Made by a program: the position numbers and the translations under genes
In this document: piece after piece, positions 5,859 through 8,225 of the stretch
Numbering within the stretch: the stretch's first letter is position 1
Layout of the letters: each line of letters starts with the position of its first letter
The notes under the pieces: model-generated
What the model was told of the DNA's origin: nothing
Databases searched by the model: none
What the model saw: only the letters and a program-made list of their open reading frames with translations
Origin: Methanomicrobia archaeon
GTDB taxonomy: Archaea > Methanobacteriota_B > Thermococci > Methanofastidiosales > B48-G16
Direction: 5' to 3'
Assembly: GCA_023133315.1 (NCBI GenBank)
Contig: JAGLWR010000047.1
Location: 1-8,225 of the forward strand
Length of the DNA: 8,225 nt

Positions 5859-7300
5859 ATTTTTATGTATATGGTATCCTGAGCAAAATTTCCTGAAGTT
5901 CTTATTTTGAGGACATACTCTCCAGGTTCAACAGAACCTGGTATGTTTAGAGTAATAGTAAAAGTTCCTACAGATCTTTTATTTATGGTGACCCTTTCTG
6001 GCGAAGTTTCAACCTCCATACCCTCCGGTGCTTCCACTTCGAGAGTTACGTTGTGTACTTTTAATATCCCCGTGTTGGAAACGTCTATCTCTATCGTATG
6101 CGTTCCCTTTTCGAGAGAGAGCGTTCCTATCTCAATCCCATTTTGCACAGCGAATGTCCCCCCGGAGTTAATATTTAAAATATTTATTCCAAAAAACCTT
6201 TCTATTGGAAAATGAAGCGATGATCTTTCGGTATTCAAGAAATATCCAGTTGCATATCCGATTGAGTAGTCATCGTCACTCTTTCCTGCAAACCACATTT
6301 TGTAGGAATTTCCATTCTTGATAACTGCAGGACAATACGTTCTCCCCTGTCGCCATGGGTGACCATCGTCTTTGTGGAAAAGCGGATTGTTCGCATCTCT
6401 CGTCCAGTGTATACCGTCAAACGAGGTAGCATAGCCGATACCGTTATTCATAGCTCCTATACCACCGGAATACCACATTTCATACGTTGATCCAGTTTTA
6501 ATGATTGTGGCTCTGCTCACAAAATCATAATCCCAATCTCCCGGAATGTATGTCCCCTCCAGGACTGGATCAGCGTTTCCATCGCCAGTCTCGTCGTAGC
6601 CGTTCCATACGATTCCGTTGCTCGAATACCCGAGCCCGATGCTTTCCACTCCTCCCGTTGTTCCGTCGTAGTACATCACAAACGTGTAATCAAAAGGATT
6701 GTTTCCCGTATTGGTGGCATCTGGATTGTATAAAATATCACAGGGACCGTACGATCCTCTGTTCCAATCCGGCCATGTGCCTGTAACTATCGGCACGGCA
6801 CCGTTTTGAAGTGGCTGGTAATTGTACCATGCTACACCATCAGGGGATTCAGTATATCCTATGGCTTCAACGCCGTATATGCCGCCGGGAGCACCTGAAT
6901 CTAAGTCCCAGTACCACATGCGATAGTACATTGTGGCACCACTGGGATTGTCGCCGCTGTTAACTCCAGTGAATCCCTCCTGAAAGTACTCAACGGTGGC
7001 GTGGTAGCCGTCACTCATTACCACACTCATATCAATCCAGGTTATCCCGTCATCGGAGATTGCGAGACCCGTCTGTCCGCCCGAGGCGCCGTACCACATT
7101 TTGTATCGCGCAGCGATACCGTGTCCCGAGAACTCATCCGGATCATAGAGCACGCTGGGATAATAAGCTTTCGGACCGCCTATCCACTCTCCAAATATCG
7201 GATTGCCGTTATATTCTCTCCACCTGATCTCTTCGCCGATGACCAGAGGAAGTAAAAGAATCAAAATTATTGAGATTCCTAATATTTTATGATAATGCAT
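5846..7300 (-). CDS. Secreted five-bladed beta-propeller protein with NEW3-like C-terminal domain
   Basis: A 484-residue protein with an N-terminal signal peptide (residues 1 to about 22, LLLPLVIG) and no C-terminal anchor, so it is probably released or held non-covalently at the surface. Five repeats of an aromatic-x-Met-Trp/Tyr-aromatic strand are visible: YKMWYG (66), YRMWYW (126), FVMYYD (207), YEMWYS (273) and YKMWFA (333). The first four are followed by S-x-D/N-G-x-x-W turns (82, 152, 226, 293). This matches the five-bladed propeller of GH43/32/68/130-type glycosidases, though catalytic acids cannot be assigned. From about 370 to 484 an Ig-like domain resembling the NEW3 domain carries EIDVSNTG (404-411) and a PGEYVLKI-type ending (462-469). 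GAGG (7305-7308) before the ATG could be a ribosome binding site. Rows near the start of the gene reach 60% GC, far above its neighbours. Confidence 0.85.
   Translation of the reverse strand: MHYHKILGISIILILLLPLVIGEEIRWREYNGNPIFGEWIGGPKAYYPSVLYDPDEFSGHGIAARYKMWYGASGGQTGLAISDDGITWIDMSVVMSDGYHATVEYFQEGFTGVNSGDNPSGATMYYRMWYWDLDSGAPGGIYGVEAIGYTESPDGVAWYNYQPLQNGAVPIVTGTWPDWNRGSYGPCDILYNPDATNTGNNPFDYTFVMYYDGTTGGVESIGLGYSSNGIVWNGYDETGDGNADPVLEGTYIPGDWDYDFVSRATIIKTGSTYEMWYSGGIGAMNNGIGYATSFDGIHWTRDANNPLFHKDDGHPWRQGRTYCPAVIKNGNSYKMWFAGKSDDDYSIGYATGYFLNTERSSLHFPIERFFGINILNINSGGTFAVQNGIEIGTLSLEKGTHTIEIDVSNTGILKVHNVTLEVEAPEGMEVETSPERVTINKRSVGTFTITLNIPGSVEPGEYVLKIRTSGNFAQDTIYIKIYVG
5852..5869. repeat. 18-base palindrome at a convergent gene junction
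   Basis: TACATAAA and TTTATGTA are perfect inverted copies separated by TT. The element contains the stop codon of the transglutaminase-like gene (5856-5858) and the last codons of the propeller gene. Five-base T- or A-runs in its centre give a short U-tract in either direction, so it could act as a weak bidirectional terminator. It must also encode the end of the propeller protein (YIKIYV), which limits how freely it could evolve. Confidence 0.4.
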
Positions 7301-7320
7301 AAATCCTCTTTCTCAATGAC

Positions 7321-7330
7321 ATTTAAAAAG
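7321..7330 (-). promoter_or_regulatory. TATA-like box of the propeller gene
   Basis: CTTTTTAAAT on the minus strand has its centre about 25 bases from the ATG at 7300, which would make the message leaderless. That conflicts with the GAGG at 7305-7308, which would then lie outside the transcript. Either this box is right and the GAGG is chance, or initiation is slightly further upstream. Confidence 0.35.
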
Positions 7331-7435
7331 ATTTTTGTAACTGTAAAATAGGTGTAGATGGGAGTATTCACTGGTTAGTTAAGAAAATACCCACAATTTT
7401 ACCTTTTAGCTCCATTGTTGATCTTTGAGGCTGGG

Positions 7436-7450
7436 AGAAAATTTATATAT
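7436..7450 (+). promoter_or_regulatory. Strong archaeal promoter (BRE plus TATA) of the right-edge gene
   Basis: AGAAAA (7436-7441), a good B recognition element, runs directly into TTTATATAT (7442-7450), close to the archaeal consensus. Initiation is expected near 7471-7473. This gives a leader of about 20 bases holding AGGAG (7477-7481) and GTGATG (7483-7488) before the ATG at 7493. It is the best promoter in the window. Confidence 0.7.
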
Positions 7451-7492
7451 CTCTTAACAGATGGTCATTAAAAAATAGGAGTGTGATGTAAA

Positions 7493-8225
7493 ATGAACAA
7501 AGAGGGGAGTGTGAAAATAACGTCTTTATTCGTTATATTAAGCCTTTTGGCTGCTATTTTACCGATCTATTCGTTGGACAGACCCGAAGGAGATATAGAA
7601 GAGATAAATAATCAATGCGTAGGAAACAGGAGTTTCAGCATTGATATTAACGATGCTGATTATGCGATACTAGAAGTTAAAGGAGAAGGTGTGCAGAGAT
7701 ATGAAGAAGGTGTTATAAAACAGGAGGGTTCTGAAGGATACAAAGCCCTGTCGCGTACGCAGACATTCACTTGTAACGGCGAGATCACGAAAGTTAGTGT
7801 GTACATAAGACCACCTCGTATTTACAATCACGTAGTTAATATTGTATGGCCCACGATTAGGAGAGTTTTTTTATTTGGGCTGACTAGGGTGGTATATCGT
7901 AGGATTCCCATGGTATATCGTAGGATTCCCACAAGACCTGTTTCTGTACGCTTTACATTATACCTAAAAGATCTCAATGACAATATAGTATTTCAATCTC
8001 AGATCAGGGTGTCAGCGCTAGGTAGACCATTATGGGCCACTTTAGAAGTTCCAAATCTCAGTTTGAATGGCCAATATAAGTTGCAGCTTATTGGCGCCAA
8101 AGAGTTTTTATGGTACTACGGCTCCGGTTATTCAGGAGGATCAGCAGATTTCAATGCCAATAAAGATTTCTGTTTCAGAATACACTGTAGGGAAGAGACA
8201 ACTGTATATCCAGAACTAGTACAAT
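7493..8225 (+). CDS. Secreted protein with carbohydrate-binding-like beta-sandwich, 3' end outside the window
   Basis: The frame is open from ATG 7493 to the window edge: 244 residues without a stop. A signal peptide is clear (about 1-27, hydrophobic core LFVILSLLAAILPIYS). Residues about 86-232 resemble a beta-sandwich common in archaeal surface proteins. TQTFTCNGEITKVSVYI (89-105) is followed by VSVRFTLYLKD (150-160), WATLEVPNLSLNGQYKLQL (181-199), GYSGG (212-216) and DFCFRIH (225-231). Such domains are thought to bind glycans or act as extracellular modules. Between the first two strands is a basic, partly hydrophobic insert of about 40 residues (107-149) holding VYRRIP twice (134-139, 141-146). 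A strong promoter and ribosome binding site precede it. It diverges from the propeller gene, so joint regulation is plausible. The family is recognised by pattern only, and anchoring cannot be judged without the C-terminus. Confidence 0.8.
   Translation, partial: MNKEGSVKITSLFVILSLLAAILPIYSLDRPEGDIEEINNQCVGNRSFSIDINDADYAILEVKGEGVQRYEEGVIKQEGSEGYKALSRTQTFTCNGEITKVSVYIRPPRIYNHVVNIVWPTIRRVFLFGLTRVVYRRIPMVYRRIPTRPVSVRFTLYLKDLNDNIVFQSQIRVSALGRPLWATLEVPNLSLNGQYKLQLIGAKEFLWYYGSGYSGGSADFNANKDFCFRIHCREETTVYPELVQ
7890..7931 (+). repeat. Perfect 21-base tandem duplication inside a coding region
   Basis: The 21-base unit beginning TGGTATATCGTAGG at 7890-7910 is repeated exactly at 7911-7931; identity stops at both outer edges. 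Being a multiple of three, it keeps the frame and doubles a seven-residue segment (VYRRIP plus Met or Thr). The absence of any difference suggests a recent slippage or unequal-exchange event. Confidence 0.95.

Larger units (their letters stand above)
7301..7492. other. Divergent intergenic region between two secreted-protein genes
   Basis: These 192 bases hold a leftward TATA-like sequence (7321-7330), a rightward promoter (7436-7450) and, between them, nested imperfect inverted repeats. The outer arms are GTAAAAT (7343-7349) and ATTTTAC (7396-7402). The inner arms are GGG-AG-TATT (7360-7368) and AATACCC (7386-7392), with a two-base bulge. The repeats lie upstream of both promoters, so a shared regulator site is possible. 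No RNA gene or small reading frame with support is present. Confidence 0.4.

Noticed and set aside
5907..6215. Plus-strand frame of 102 codons
   Set aside because: Antisense to the NEW3-like domain of the propeller protein, with no initiation signals.
6505..7255. Plus-strand open frames inside the propeller gene
   Set aside because: They are antisense to a gene with a signal peptide and clear repeats; their Cys-, Arg- and His-rich products are typical of shadow frames in GC-rich coding DNA.
7486..7491. ATG-TAA minimal frame just before the start at 7493
   Set aside because: The ATG overlaps the GTGATG ribosome-binding element, and a one-codon frame is more likely chance than a start-stop regulator.
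7301..7492. tRNA or small structured RNA in the intergenic region
   Set aside because: The inverted repeats are short and imperfect, there is no tRNA-like A/B-box pattern, and most of the space is explained by two promoters.

Overview
The window looks like a piece of chromosome from a thermophilic archaeon, most likely a euryarchaeote; a Thermoplasmata-type lineage is possible but not shown. Several features point to Archaea. TATA boxes sit about 22-27 bases ahead of start codons, several genes look leaderless, and one promoter has a purine-rich element directly before TTTATATAT. There is an archaeal-type XPF/ERCC4 nuclease and an Elp3-type tRNA-modifying enzyme. Proteins are rich in Lys, Glu and Ile, and Arg is often AGA/AGG. 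Ten protein genes are supported, two of them cut by the window edges. I saw no tRNA, rRNA, CRISPR array, insertion sequence or attachment site.

Left part (1-3294), housekeeping and small enzymes. The C-terminal half of Elp3 runs in from the left edge and converges, with a 14-base overlap, on a leftward pair: a membrane bPH2-domain protein followed by a short-chain dehydrogenase. Further right, also leftward, come a small four-histidine cupin resembling Thermotoga TM1459 and a stand-alone XPF-type nuclease with tandem helix-hairpin-helix motifs.

Middle part (3295-5858), the least familiar. A 48-base divergent intergenic region with one AT-rich box appears to drive the nuclease leftward and a two-gene unit rightward. 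That unit encodes an unrecognised helical 139-residue protein, then a 354-residue protein that reads as a very divergent protein-kinase-like fold. Next, from its own leaderless-type promoter, comes a membrane-anchored coiled-coil protein with a transglutaminase-like Cys-His-Asp domain.

Right part (5846-8225), cell surface. A secreted five-bladed beta-propeller protein with a C-terminal NEW3-like domain converges on the transglutaminase gene, with a 13-base overlap beside an 18-base palindrome. It diverges from a second secreted protein, open at the right edge, which carries a carbohydrate-binding-like beta-sandwich and a perfect in-frame 21-base tandem duplication.

The best candidate for something undescribed is the orphan helical protein plus kinase-like pair (3343-4831), possibly linked to the neighbouring surface genes. 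This is inference from layout; no system can be named from sequence alone.
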